Shown here piece after piece: positions 8,130 to 16,373 of a stretch of DNA of 35,125 nucleotides. Both the position numbers and the translations under genes were made by a program. Every line of letters starts with the position of its first letter. Position 1 is the stretch's first letter. The stretch is from Collimonas sp. OK412. GTDB taxonomy: Bacteria > Pseudomonadota > Gammaproteobacteria > Burkholderiales > Burkholderiaceae_D. The notes beneath the pieces are model-generated. The model was given only the letters and a program-made list of their open reading frames with translations. It did no database searches and was not told the origin of the DNA. The stretch is taken from assembly GCF_900112135.1 (NCBI RefSeq), contig NZ_FOLC01000036.1, positions 1-35,125 of the forward strand. The letters are read 5' to 3'.

Positions 8130-8374
8130 TGCCCCGCAATCAAAACTGTGCGTGGATGGTAGTCAACGTCGATAAGATCAAACTCTAACGGCCGCTTCAA
8201 ATATTCGGCGAGTCCGATCAGGTACATATTACGGATGAAGGTAGAGCGGGAGCATTGACGATGGGAAGCATGCTGATTGGCGAAAATGACTTCGAATTGT
8301 CGCAATTGCACGACGACGCGCTCCGTATCAAGACGACGAGGCGCACGACTAGACGGGTACTTTCTTGTTGTCAT
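8126..8374 (-). CDS. First gene of the early operon, unknown function
   Basis: 82 residues, starting with ATG 8374 and ending in the ATGA overlap with the CII-like gene. It has basic N-terminal residues and a helical middle (VVQLRQFEVIFANQHASHRQCSRSTFIRNMYLIGLAEYL) that could be a ribbon-helix-helix-like or other small regulator; I do not recognise the family. It is transcribed divergently from the repressor gene. Confidence 0.6.
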   Translation of the reverse strand: MTTRKYPSSRAPRRLDTERVVVQLRQFEVIFANQHASHRQCSRSTFIRNMYLIGLAEYLKRPLEFDLIDVDYHPRTVLIAGQ

Positions 8375-8451
8375 AATGTATGATTATTGAATCGTTAGCG
8401 GTAACGAGAATATAGTACAAATAAATACACTTGTAAATAAAAAGACGAAAT
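8375..8451. promoter_or_regulatory. Early/lysogenic switch: overlapping divergent promoters and operator-like dyads
   Basis: Leftward promoter candidate: TTTACA (8432-8437 complement), 17-base spacer, TATATT (8409-8414 complement). Rightward repressor promoter candidate: TTGAAT (8387-8392), 18-base spacer, TATAGT (8411-8416). The two -10 boxes overlap. Two dyads fall on them: CGTTA-gcgg-TAACG at 8393-8406 and TACAA-N10-TTGTA at 8416-8435. The layout suits a repressor that shuts off the early operon and tunes its own gene. Confidence 0.6.
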
Positions 8452-8910
8452 ATGAATACTTTAGGTTTGCGATTGAAGCAGGAGCGAAAACGTCTTGGCA
8501 TGACGCAGCCCGACTTTGCTTTGGTCGGTGGCGTAGAAAAGGGAACACAAATAAATTATGAACAGGACAAGCGTTTTCCGGACGCGAAGTATCTGCTCGC
8601 AATTGCTGCCATCGGTGCGGACACACACTACGTTTTGCATGGGGAACCGGCGCAAGATAGCTTGACGACAGACGAGGCAGAGTTGCTTTTCAACTATAGA
8701 GCTTTGGATGTGCGCGGTAAGATGGCGATACTCAGTATGTCCGACAGCCTCAAATTAGGTCCATCCACCGGGCGCGAAGCGCCAGCGCAAGCCGCTCCTA
8801 CAGCCTCCGGAAAAAATACTCAGATAATTCACGACGCCGGCAGCAATAATAATATTTCCACAGGAAAAACAATTATTAAAACTGAGCGTAAAAAAAAGAG
8901 CACTCTATAA
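8452..8910 (+). CDS. XRE-family phage repressor (C protein)
   Basis: 152 residues. An N-terminal HTH_3/XRE domain spans about residues 1-65 (LGLRLKQERKRLGMTQPDFALVGGV... INYEQDKRFPDAKYLLAIAAIGADTHYVL). The rest is helical and then low-complexity (PAQAAPTASGK) with a basic tail (KTERKKKSTL). There is no S24 LexA-like peptidase, so RecA-driven self-cleavage is not expected. Divergent from the early operon, it is the likely maintenance repressor. The ribosome site is weak (AAAGACG). Confidence 0.85.
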   Translation: MNTLGLRLKQERKRLGMTQPDFALVGGVEKGTQINYEQDKRFPDAKYLLAIAAIGADTHYVLHGEPAQDSLTTDEAELLFNYRALDVRGKMAILSMSDSLKLGPSTGREAPAQAAPTASGKNTQIIHDAGSNNNISTGKTIIKTERKKKSTL

Positions 8911-9053
8911 AATCAGGCAGCGTATATCTCGCCTGACCGTCACATTCAGCGTTGCTATCGATAAGCCGGAGCATGATAAAAAGAAGTCGTGCGGCAGGAA
9001 AAATGCTAACAAAACGACAAGAGGCGAAATCATACAGATTGCTCCTCAGAAAG

Positions 9054-10280
9054 TCATGTCCCCTCGCTGTTTTCCGCGATTATCTGGCGCCGTTCCTGGA
9101 TTTTTTCCCACTCAAGTTTTGCTGCACGCACCGCCGTTTGTTTGCTCGCATAAATATGCGCTAGTGATTTGGGATTACTGCGAGATCCTGCAAGCTGTTC
9201 CCCTTGTTTCTTAGCGACCTTGTCACGCCATTTTGTGATGACACCGGTCACGCCCGGGTCCAGGTCGACCTCATCCTCGCGTTCGACTTCCGCTTCCTCG
9301 GTGCGCGTCTCCAGCTCGATGCTGCTGGTAAAGCCGGCGTCACTGATGCTGTGCCTGACCTTTGCGGTCAGCCAGTCCTGGTGATCAATCTCCGTTTTGA
9401 ATCCCACGACGGCCACAGGCGATTGCGGCATCAACGCCGGGTCGCCAATTGCCAGCGACAATTCCAGGGTTGCAGCGCCGCGCTGGATACGCTGCCATTC
9501 TGCGACCGCCGCCGTGCGGGCGTCAGCCTCATTGGCATAGGTCGTGCGCAATCTCTTGCTGTTGCCAGGCAGGCCGGCCACGACACTGCGGCGCTGGCCG
9601 TGTCGGTCGTCATGCCAGAACACGCGCACGCCGCTGTAGCTGTCGCGCTCGGCGCTGTGGTAGCGGTGTCTATCTCCCAGGTTGCGCGTAATGCGGATCA
9701 CCGGCAAGTCGCGGCCCGATGCCGTCTTGCTGCGGCCCGCCGGCATGAATAACAAGGTGTCATTTTTCACGGTCGCGGCGGCATCGTATTTTTTACCTAA
9801 CCGGCGCAGGAATGCCGCGTCACTCTCCCTGGTTTGGTCCAGGTGCGCGATCTTTACACCTCGCAGCGCCTCGGCAATACCGGCTTTCAGCTCCTGCTGA
9901 AACGCGATCACCTCGATCACCGTGCCTAGCGTGGTATCGTGGAAGCTGCGCTCCTGGGGCTGCCTAAAAGTGTCGATCAGGCTGGCCGTCCTGGCACGCA
10001 AGGTCAGCACGTCCGGCGCGCCGCTGTGCTCGATCTCATCGACCGTAAACACGCCCTTGTCGACCAGGCCGGATTCCTGCCAGCCGATCTGTACATTGAT
10101 CCTGGCGCCCTTGCCCGGTATCGCCAACTGGCCATCGGTATCGGACAGGGTGATACTCAGTTCGTCGGCGCTGTCGCTACGACACTCGGTGAGATCGAGA
10201 CTGACCAGGCGCGGTGCAAATTTTCCCGTAATGTCCTGGCCGTCCAGGGTGATCTTGAATGCGGGAATTGGATACTCCAT
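9054..10280 (-). CDS. D: Tail protein D (late control gpD / tail hub)
   Basis: 408 residues, P2 gpD family. It starts MEYPIPAFKITLDGQDITGKFAPRLVSLDLTECRSDSADELSITLSD, the typical first domain of the T4 gp27-like hub, and ends in a charged helical tail (KLEWEKIQERRQ). In P2 it joins baseplate hub to spike. The ATG overlaps the U stop by one base (TGATG). Last gene of the tail operon. Confidence 0.93.
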   Translation of the reverse strand: MEYPIPAFKITLDGQDITGKFAPRLVSLDLTECRSDSADELSITLSDTDGQLAIPGKGARINVQIGWQESGLVDKGVFTVDEIEHSGAPDVLTLRARTASLIDTFRQPQERSFHDTTLGTVIEVIAFQQELKAGIAEALRGVKIAHLDQTRESDAAFLRRLGKKYDAAATVKNDTLLFMPAGRSKTASGRDLPVIRITRNLGDRHRYHSAERDSYSGVRVFWHDDRHGQRRSVVAGLPGNSKRLRTTYANEADARTAAVAEWQRIQRGAATLELSLAIGDPALMPQSPVAVVGFKTEIDHQDWLTAKVRHSISDAGFTSSIELETRTEEAEVEREDEVDLDPGVTGVITKWRDKVAKKQGEQLAGSRSNPKSLAHIYASKQTAVRAAKLEWEKIQERRQIIAENSEGT

Positions 10281-10774
10281 CAGAACGTGCCCCGCACGTC
10301 GCTGGCGAAGTTGCTCACGCTGTTGCTGATACCCTCCAGGCTCAACATATTCTTGATGCTGCCTAGGTCGCCCAAGGTATTCAATAGGCCCAGCACCGAT
10401 TCGTCGGTACGCTCCAGGGTGATCGTAAAATCGATCTTGCCGGCGTCACCATCCTGTCCCAGGACAGTGCGCCCCTCGGTCATGCCGGTAATGACGAACG
10501 AACCGTAAATGCGCCCTGTGCCAGCAATCAGGATCCAGGACTTGCCTGTATCGCCCATCAGGCGCAAGGCATCCAGGGAATAGACGCTGCCGGTCAGCTC
10601 CGGTGCGATCCAGCCGGACAGGGTGATCGTGTCGTCACCCTTCCCGGTGAACTGGCGGGCGTTGCGGGCGCCGACCCGGGACGTACTCGGGTGCTTCCAG
10701 TCGGTCTTACGCTGCAGCTCCTGGTACGCCAGGGTCGGCAGGCTAAACACAAACATGCCCAGGACCATCATCAT
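10280..10774 (-). CDS. U: Tail protein U
   Basis: 164 residues, starting MMMVLGMFVFSLPTLAYQELQRKTDWKHPSTSRVG, the distinctive start of the P2 gpU family. In P2 it acts in tail assembly. It lies 15 bases after T and overlaps D by one base. Confidence 0.93.
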   Translation of the reverse strand: MMMVLGMFVFSLPTLAYQELQRKTDWKHPSTSRVGARNARQFTGKGDDTITLSGWIAPELTGSVYSLDALRLMGDTGKSWILIAGTGRIYGSFVITGMTEGRTVLGQDGDAGKIDFTITLERTDESVLGLLNTLGDLGSIKNMLSLEGISNSVSNFASDVRGTF

Positions 10775-10789
10775 GATCAGGTTTTCCTC

Positions 10790-13510
10790 TTAATTATCGT
10801 AGTCGGACAGGCTGGAGCGGATCCGCGCCGCCTTCTGTCTGTCGCGTTGTTCCAAAGCCTGCGCCACAGCGCGGGCAATGGCCTGCTCATCCATGCCTGG
10901 CGCAGCAGTAATGCTGATCGTGATCGTGTCGCCCTGGATCACCATGCCGGCGCCGGCAGCGCGTGGCGAAATCGGCGGCCGCGTGTCGAAGGCCAGCGCT
11001 GGCATGGCGGCTGCACCGATGGCAATGCCGGCGCCGAGCTGGGTCAAGCGCTTGGCGAGGCCGCCGACCTGGTCGAGCGGATCACCCTGGCTGCGCTGCA
11101 GGCCGACCGCCAGGCCCTGCATCGTGAAGTCGCCCAGCTCCGCAAATACCCGGCTAGGGCTATGGATGCCCAGCTTTTCCTTGAACCAGCCGACGACACT
11201 ATCGCTGGCGCCGGCAATCGCGGTACGAACGATCCCCAGGGCGCCAGCGATCCCGTTCGCCAGACCCTGCATGATGTTCAGGCCGAAGTCGCTAAATTTA
11301 CTAGGCAGATCGATGCCGAACCAGCGCAGCACGCCGGCAAACGCCTGGTAGAACAAGCCAAGCGGCGACCAGTTTAGAATCAGCGCAGTGACACCGCCAA
11401 TGCCGCCGGCGAAGGCCTGCTGCACATCGGCCCACAAACCGCCCGCAAACACCTTGATGCTGGCCCAGGCGCGATTAAACACATTGCCGACGGTATTCCA
11501 CAGGTCCGTAAAAAAGCCTTTAATGGGCTCCCAATACTGGTAGATCAGGTAAGCAGCCAGCGCAATGCCGGTAATCACCAGGCCGATTGGATTCATCAGG
11601 AAAGCCCGACCGACAAACAGCAAGGCGCGACCCAGCCATAGGAAAGCTGACGCGATGCCGCGCAGGATCGGCGTCAGCACACCGCCGGCAATCCCCATCT
11701 TGGCGAACAACACGTGCAACATGGCATAAGGACCGATCAGGGCAGCCAGGCCCAGCATCAACGGACCCAGCACCACCAGGATGGCCGCCAGGCTGCCAAA
11801 GCCCACAATCATGACCTTGCTCAATAGGGGGTTGCGTTCCATGAACCCGTTCAGGCCATCCAGGGCGGCCGTCACGGACTCGATGGCGCGGGAATACAGC
11901 GGCAGGATCTTCTCGCCCATGGTCAGTTTTAAATCGGCCAACTTCGCCAAGGTTTCCATCTCCTTGCCGGCAGCCTGTTCTCGGGCCAGCGGTTCGAGCT
12001 GGTCCACATCGTAGGCGCCTTCGTTCAATTTCCGGTTCTTGTGGATCTGGGCGCGCTGCAAGTACATGTTCGCCATCAGGTCGCCGGCCTTGCGGTTCGT
12101 GTACAGGCTGCCGATGGTATCGAGCACCTGCGATTTCTTGGTAATGCCGTGTTTTGCTAGCTGCGGCAACAGTACCTGTTCCATCCACTCGAACTGGCTT
12201 TTCTTGAAGAGGTCTGCGCCCAAGAGCGCGCCGGGGTCCAGCTGGGCGCTCTGCCCGACCTTGTCGTGTTTTACTTTGGTGTGATCGCCAATCAGACCCA
12301 GCTTGTCCAGGTTGATCGCGGCCCGCTTGCTGGTGCGGCCCTGGTACAGATTGTTATAGCTCGACATCAGACCATTACCGACGCCAAAGCCGCCCAGCTC
12401 CTGCACCAGCGGTTCCAGCTCATAGTAAAAAGACTTTTCGTCCATGCCCTTGGCGGCAATGCCGCCGGTTTTAATGAGGTTCAGCCACTCGGTCGGACCG
12501 ACCCGCCCGCCGGTCGCAGAAATGACCTTCTGCACCATATTGGCCTGCTCGTTGAACTTCGCGGCGCTGGCGGTGCCGCCGCGCACCTCGATCACTTTCA
12601 ACATGTCCATGAACTTGCGTTCATTCTCGCCACCTGCTTCCTCGCCATAAAACGCCTTATTGGCAAACTTCATCTTCGCCAGCATGGGCGCGACCATCTG
12701 CGCGTGCGGCAGATCGCCGAACACGGACATGCTGTCGCGTACCAGCTCCAGGTTCTCGGCATGACTGGTGCCGTAGGTCTTCATACCGCGGGCATAACGC
12801 TCGGCATCAAAGCTGACCTTGGGACCCAGACCCAGTGCGGTAATGCGCGCCTTCTCGGTCTGATAATGTTTTGCATCTTTCAGCCCGCTGACCAGGGGCG
12901 CTCCGACCGCACTGCCGGCAACCGTGGCACCGACACCGGCGGCGGCGACATTGCCGGCAGTGGACCGCAGCTTGTCGGCATGCTGACGGGCCGCGCCGAC
13001 CTTCTGCTGATGACCGGCAATCGCGGATAAGCGCTTCTGCTGCTCGGCCAGCTGGGCATTGGTGGCGGCGATGTCGCCGCGCAGGCTGCGCTCATGTCTG
13101 GATAATTTGTCGGTGCCGATGCCGGCGCCGGACAGGCGGTCCCGCAACACCTGCAATTGTTCACCCTGCTGCTGGCCGGCGCGTTTGAGCGCGCCGGCCG
13201 ACTTCACGGCAGCGTTAAACTCACGGGTCATGGCCCGCGTCGGCTGGGCCGTCTGCCGCATCTTCTGCGCCAGGCCAGCGACATGCTGCTGCACCTCGCG
13301 CAACTTACTGGAGCTGCTGTCGAGGCCCGCATGCAGCTCGCGGAAGCGCCCCACATCCTTCTGCAGGGCGTTCAGCTCCTTCAGCCGGTTGCTATTGGCC
13401 TTGATGGCTTTGCCCAGGACGGACGACTCGCCGGTGATCTTCTTGAGCGGCGCGGTCAGTTTATCTAACGCCGCGAACACCACCTGTAACCGCAGTTGCT
13501 TGTCATTCAT
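10790..13510 (-). CDS. T: Tail tape measure protein T
   Basis: The frame is open from 13558, but ATG at 13510 is preferred: AGGAAG lies 7 bases upstream and the protein then begins MNDKQLRLQVVFAALDKLTAPLKKI, as P2-type tape measures do. 906 residues: a long N-terminal coiled-coil part (about 1-180), an Ala/Gly-rich segment, several hydrophobic segments near the middle-to-C-terminal part (VMIVGFGSLAAILVVLGPLMLGLAALIG and others), and a C-terminal helical tail. It sets tail length and acts in DNA entry. Confidence 0.93.
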   Translation of the reverse strand: MNDKQLRLQVVFAALDKLTAPLKKITGESSVLGKAIKANSNRLKELNALQKDVGRFRELHAGLDSSSSKLREVQQHVAGLAQKMRQTAQPTRAMTREFNAAVKSAGALKRAGQQQGEQLQVLRDRLSGAGIGTDKLSRHERSLRGDIAATNAQLAEQQKRLSAIAGHQQKVGAARQHADKLRSTAGNVAAAGVGATVAGSAVGAPLVSGLKDAKHYQTEKARITALGLGPKVSFDAERYARGMKTYGTSHAENLELVRDSMSVFGDLPHAQMVAPMLAKMKFANKAFYGEEAGGENERKFMDMLKVIEVRGGTASAAKFNEQANMVQKVISATGGRVGPTEWLNLIKTGGIAAKGMDEKSFYYELEPLVQELGGFGVGNGLMSSYNNLYQGRTSKRAAINLDKLGLIGDHTKVKHDKVGQSAQLDPGALLGADLFKKSQFEWMEQVLLPQLAKHGITKKSQVLDTIGSLYTNRKAGDLMANMYLQRAQIHKNRKLNEGAYDVDQLEPLAREQAAGKEMETLAKLADLKLTMGEKILPLYSRAIESVTAALDGLNGFMERNPLLSKVMIVGFGSLAAILVVLGPLMLGLAALIGPYAMLHVLFAKMGIAGGVLTPILRGIASAFLWLGRALLFVGRAFLMNPIGLVITGIALAAYLIYQYWEPIKGFFTDLWNTVGNVFNRAWASIKVFAGGLWADVQQAFAGGIGGVTALILNWSPLGLFYQAFAGVLRWFGIDLPSKFSDFGLNIMQGLANGIAGALGIVRTAIAGASDSVVGWFKEKLGIHSPSRVFAELGDFTMQGLAVGLQRSQGDPLDQVGGLAKRLTQLGAGIAIGAAAMPALAFDTRPPISPRAAGAGMVIQGDTITISITAAPGMDEQAIARAVAQALEQRDRQKAARIRSSLSDYDN

Positions 13511-13520
13511 TGAATGCTTC

Positions 13521-13637
13521 CTAATCTTCCGCGCCGCTGCGCACCCTGGCACGTTCACGCCAGGCCATCAAGTCCGTCAAATCCAGTTCATCCATGGCCT
13601 GCGGCGGCCAGTGAAACACCGTCGCAATATCGGCCAT
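13521..13637 (-). CDS. gpE' part of the E/E' tail assembly chaperone (P2 GpE family)
   Basis: MADIATVFHWPPQAMDELDL...LMAWRERARVRSGAED, 38 residues, matches the P2 GpE/E' family (FHWPP, DLMAWRE...A..RSG). In P2 this is made only as the C-terminal part of an E-E' fusion by -1 frameshifting. The same frame here is open back to the slippery site at 13688-13694, so the fusion would run from E to the TAG at 13521. An independent start at ATG 13637 has no good ribosome site. Confidence 0.85.
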   Translation of the reverse strand: MADIATVFHWPPQAMDELDLTDLMAWRERARVRSGAED

Positions 13638-13645
13638 GGGATCTT

Positions 13646-13996
13646 CTACGAATTCGGGTAGACCACCGGACGATCTGCTTTCTTCAGCAAAAAAACGGCC
13701 ACCTCGGAACCCAGGGCCATCAGGTCCGCCAGATCCAGCTTTGCCACATCGTGCGGTGCCAAGGTCGGCAAGGTAATGCGCGGCAGGACGCGCTGCAGGG
13801 ACAGCACATCCAGATTGCTCAGATCCACCAGCGAGACGCCGCGCAACTCGCCCGACGTGGGCTTGCGGATCTGCACGCTGGTGATCAGGGTGTCGCCACG
13901 GGTCAGCGGTTCTTCCAGGGTAATGGTCTTATAGACGCCGGAAGTGGCGCTGTCGGCGGTGATAGTTTCTGGGGTATTCATGGCAGCGTTTTTCAT
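13646..13996 (-). CDS. E: Tail assembly chaperone E
   Basis: 116 residues. Contains LEEPLTRGDTLITSVQIRKPTSGELRG and LDLADLMALGSEVAVFLL, typical of the P2 gpE-like tail assembly chaperone family. Such proteins hold the tape measure protein before tube assembly. ATG at 13996 or 13981 could be used; neither has a clear ribosome site. A slippery TTTTTTG near the 3' end allows frameshifting into E'. Confidence 0.88.
   Translation of the reverse strand: MKNAAMNTPETITADSATSGVYKTITLEEPLTRGDTLITSVQIRKPTSGELRGVSLVDLSNLDVLSLQRVLPRITLPTLAPHDVAKLDLADLMALGSEVAVFLLKKADRPVVYPNS
13688..13694 (-). promoter_or_regulatory. Programmed -1 frameshift slippery site T_TTT_TTG
   Basis: On the minus strand the E codons are GTT TTT TTG CTG. 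The heptamer T_TTT_TTG is the same as in P2 gene E. After a -1 shift the frame reads AEESRSSGGLPEFVEDP and joins E' without a stop. Both the site and the open -1 frame are seen directly; use of the site is inferred from P2. Confidence 0.85.
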
Positions 13997-14060
13997 AAGA
14001 ATTTGAAGTAAAGGTTTTACAAGTAAAAAAAGAGAAAGGGGTTAACGTTGCTGTCAGGGG

Positions 14061-14570
14061 TTACAGGCCGATAGCGCGCCGGATATCAGCGTTGCGGTCC
14101 TTGCCGTCGATCTTCTCGATGGCGTTAATAAAATCGAATTCAAAGATAGGCCGGTTATCGATGGTCAGCTTGTAATAGCTGCAGGCGGTCGTGTATTTCT
14201 GGCTGGTGTCTTCGGCAGACTTGGCGTTGCCCATGTCGATCTCCTTGTGCCGACCGCGCACGACGATCTCGACGGCCGACATGGCACCGTCGTCGTCATT
14301 CTCATAAGCGCCGGCAAAGCGCAATTGCGTCGCATTGTGGCTGCGGGCGCCATACTGCAGCAGAGCTTCCAGGATGAGGCCGCCGGCGGTCCATTCCAGG
14401 GTGATCGCTTCATTGCCCAGGTCAACCGATACCGGGCCGCTCATGCCGCCGGCGCGGTACTCTTCCATTTTGCGGGAAAGTTTCGGGAGGGTGATTTCCG
14501 TCACCTGGCCGCGATAGGAATTGCCGCTATCGAACAAAATAAAATCTTTGAGTTTTTTAGGCATGCCCAT
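14061..14570 (-). CDS. FII: Tail tube protein FII
   Basis: 169 residues, P2 FII family: MPKKLKDFILFDSGNSYRGQVTEITLPKLSRKMEEYRAGGM and the later GRHKEIDMGNAKSAEDTSQKYTTACSYYKLTID. It forms the inner tail tube. It lies 33 bases after the sheath gene. The start could be ATG 14570 or the in-frame ATG two codons on. Confidence 0.95.
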   Translation of the reverse strand: MGMPKKLKDFILFDSGNSYRGQVTEITLPKLSRKMEEYRAGGMSGPVSVDLGNEAITLEWTAGGLILEALLQYGARSHNATQLRFAGAYENDDDGAMSAVEIVVRGRHKEIDMGNAKSAEDTSQKYTTACSYYKLTIDNRPIFEFDFINAIEKIDGKDRNADIRRAIGL

Positions 14571-14602
14571 GGTGTGGTCTGCTTTCTTGATAGGTGAAAT
14601 GG

Positions 14603-15778
14603 TTAAGAGGCGGCAACAGCGGCGGCGAAGTCGGCCAGGTAGCGGTCGGTGATCCGTTGCTGGAACATCAGGTTTTCCAAGGGCGGTACCGGCGTGTAGT
14701 CGTAATCGATTGCCAGCTTGCCGTCCTTCAGGTTTTCTTTGCTGTTGTATTCAGGATCGAACCAGGCGCTGCCGCCCAGCAGATAGCCGCCCCGGATCAG
14801 GTCGCGGAATTTGGCATTGATGCTCTCGATCAGGTCTTTCACTAAGGCCGGATGCATCGGCACGTCGACATAGGCCATATGAGCTTCGGCGATGGTATCG
14901 GCCACCACCTGGGCGGTGCGGGTGTAGTTCTCAAAGTAAAAGTAGCCCCCGGCTTCGCAGGTGCGCGAACCCCAGAACCGAAAGCCGTTGCTGTTGATCA
15001 GGGTCGTGACCTCCTTGCTGTTCAGGTAACCGGCGTCGGTGGCCGGATCCTGCAGATCCCAGAACACGTCACTGGAGATACCGGTCGGGCCGTTGACGAC
15101 CATATTGGACAAGGTCTTGTGCCAACCGATCTCTTCGTCGATCTTGGCGCGCAGGCCTAAGGCATAAGCCACCGCCGACATGCTGGCATCGGCATTGGTG
15201 GCGGTATCCCAGTTCACGAAATCGGGCCAGATCACCATCAGCTCGCGCTGTCCGAAATCCTTGCGGTAAGCGGTCGCTTCTTCTTTGGTCAGGCAACCAT
15301 GCGCCGATACATAAGCGAAGGCGCGCAGTTGCTGTCCGACGCTTGCCAACGCATTGGCGACCGGCTTGGTGTCCAGGCCAGGCGCGCCCAGGATCCGCGG
15401 CTTTATCCCGAGCCGGGCCTGAGCCGCCAGCAGCGCCTTGATGCCGGTATATTTGCCAGCGGCGGTCGTGGTGCCGATGACATTGGAGGTCGTCTCCGCT
15501 TCGTCCTTGCCTTCGGCGACGCGCACCACGATGGTCATGGGCTTGGTCTGCAAGGCGATGGCTTCCAGGACGCGGCGCAGCGTACCCTTGGTACCGGCCT
15601 TGCCTTGCGCTGCAATCACGTTCATCAGCAGAACCGGCGTGTCGAGTGGGAAGACCGTCGGGTCGGCATCCTCGGCGGTGGCGATCAGGCCGATGACGGC
15701 AGTGCTGACGGTACGGATCGGGCGGGTGCCCTCGTTCTTTTCGATGACGCGCACGCCATGGTGGTAATCAGTTGCCAA
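14603..15778 (-). CDS. FI: Contractile tail sheath protein FI
   Basis: Close to P2 FI throughout (DYHHGVRVIEKNEGTR, PRILGAPGLDTK, RELMVIWPDF, GWHKTLSN, DYDYTPVPPLE). The frame is open to 15811, but TTG at 15778 is chosen because a strong AGGAGG lies 5 bases upstream and the protein then starts at the same place as P2 FI (xDYHHG). 391 residues. The start lies inside the end of gene G (11-base overlap), which suggests translational coupling. It forms the sheath that contracts on infection. Confidence 0.93.
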   Translation of the reverse strand: MATDYHHGVRVIEKNEGTRPIRTVSTAVIGLIATAEDADPTVFPLDTPVLLMNVIAAQGKAGTKGTLRRVLEAIALQTKPMTIVVRVAEGKDEAETTSNVIGTTTAAGKYTGIKALLAAQARLGIKPRILGAPGLDTKPVANALASVGQQLRAFAYVSAHGCLTKEEATAYRKDFGQRELMVIWPDFVNWDTATNADASMSAVAYALGLRAKIDEEIGWHKTLSNMVVNGPTGISSDVFWDLQDPATDAGYLNSKEVTTLINSNGFRFWGSRTCEAGGYFYFENYTRTAQVVADTIAEAHMAYVDVPMHPALVKDLIESINAKFRDLIRGGYLLGGSAWFDPEYNSKENLKDGKLAIDYDYTPVPPLENLMFQQRITDRYLADFAAAVAAS

Positions 15779-16373
15779 TGTGGCCTCCTGTTGATTGGGT
15801 GAGTGATTCAAGAATTGCGGTGTCGGGCGCTACCGGCCAGATGAGGCCGTGCGGATAGCCGGCCTGGTCAGGGATACGGTTCAAGGCAACACGGTATTTT
15901 TTCCAGACCAACAGCAAGCCGATATCGGCGTCGCTGGCGTCGTCCACGTCGACGCGGTCCTGATACTTGGTGACGGCGCTGTTGGCGCGACGCAGTTCAC
16001 GGGCCATGCGCTCCTGCACCGCGTCCACCAGCTCGGCGTCGGTTGGGAAATAATTCGGCACTTCCGTCCGGGCAGCGCAGTCCGCATGAATGGCGCGGCC
16101 ATGCGTTTCCACATCGTCCGGGCACGCCATGAACGACAGATAGTCGTCACGACTGACGAATTTGACCGAACACGTAAAACCGGCAGGTATTCGCACGATG
16201 TCTCTGATGTCGGTATAGACGAACGGGTCGACCGGCTTGATTTCTTCCGCTGTGGACTGTTTTGCAAGCAGCAAGTGCGGAAACACCACGGGCGGCGCCG
16301 GCGGAATCGGCGCCGGATCGATGAGGGTTTCCAGCGCCTGGTCGCTTGTTTCGTTGAGTTTGATTTTTACCAT
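15768..16373 (-). CDS. G: Tail fibre assembly protein G
   Basis: ATG at 16373 overlaps the H stop (TAATG), so it is preferred over the upstream open frame. 201 residues. The C-terminal WKKYRVALNRI...YPHGLIWPVAP is the signature of the Caudovirales tail fibre assembly family, chaperones that fold or trim fibres. It is placed between H and FI as in P2. Confidence 0.85.
   Translation of the reverse strand: MVKIKLNETSDQALETLIDPAPIPPAPPVVFPHLLLAKQSTAEEIKPVDPFVYTDIRDIVRIPAGFTCSVKFVSRDDYLSFMACPDDVETHGRAIHADCAARTEVPNYFPTDAELVDAVQERMARELRRANSAVTKYQDRVDVDDASDADIGLLLVWKKYRVALNRIPDQAGYPHGLIWPVAPDTAILESLTQSTGGHIGN

Noticed and set aside
12266-13030. Long plus-strand open frame (254 codons) inside the tape measure gene
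   Set aside because: Shadow of T in GC-rich DNA; low-complexity composition and no ribosome site. Similar long shadows inside the primase gene (5068-5679, 5842-6378) were rejected for the same reason.
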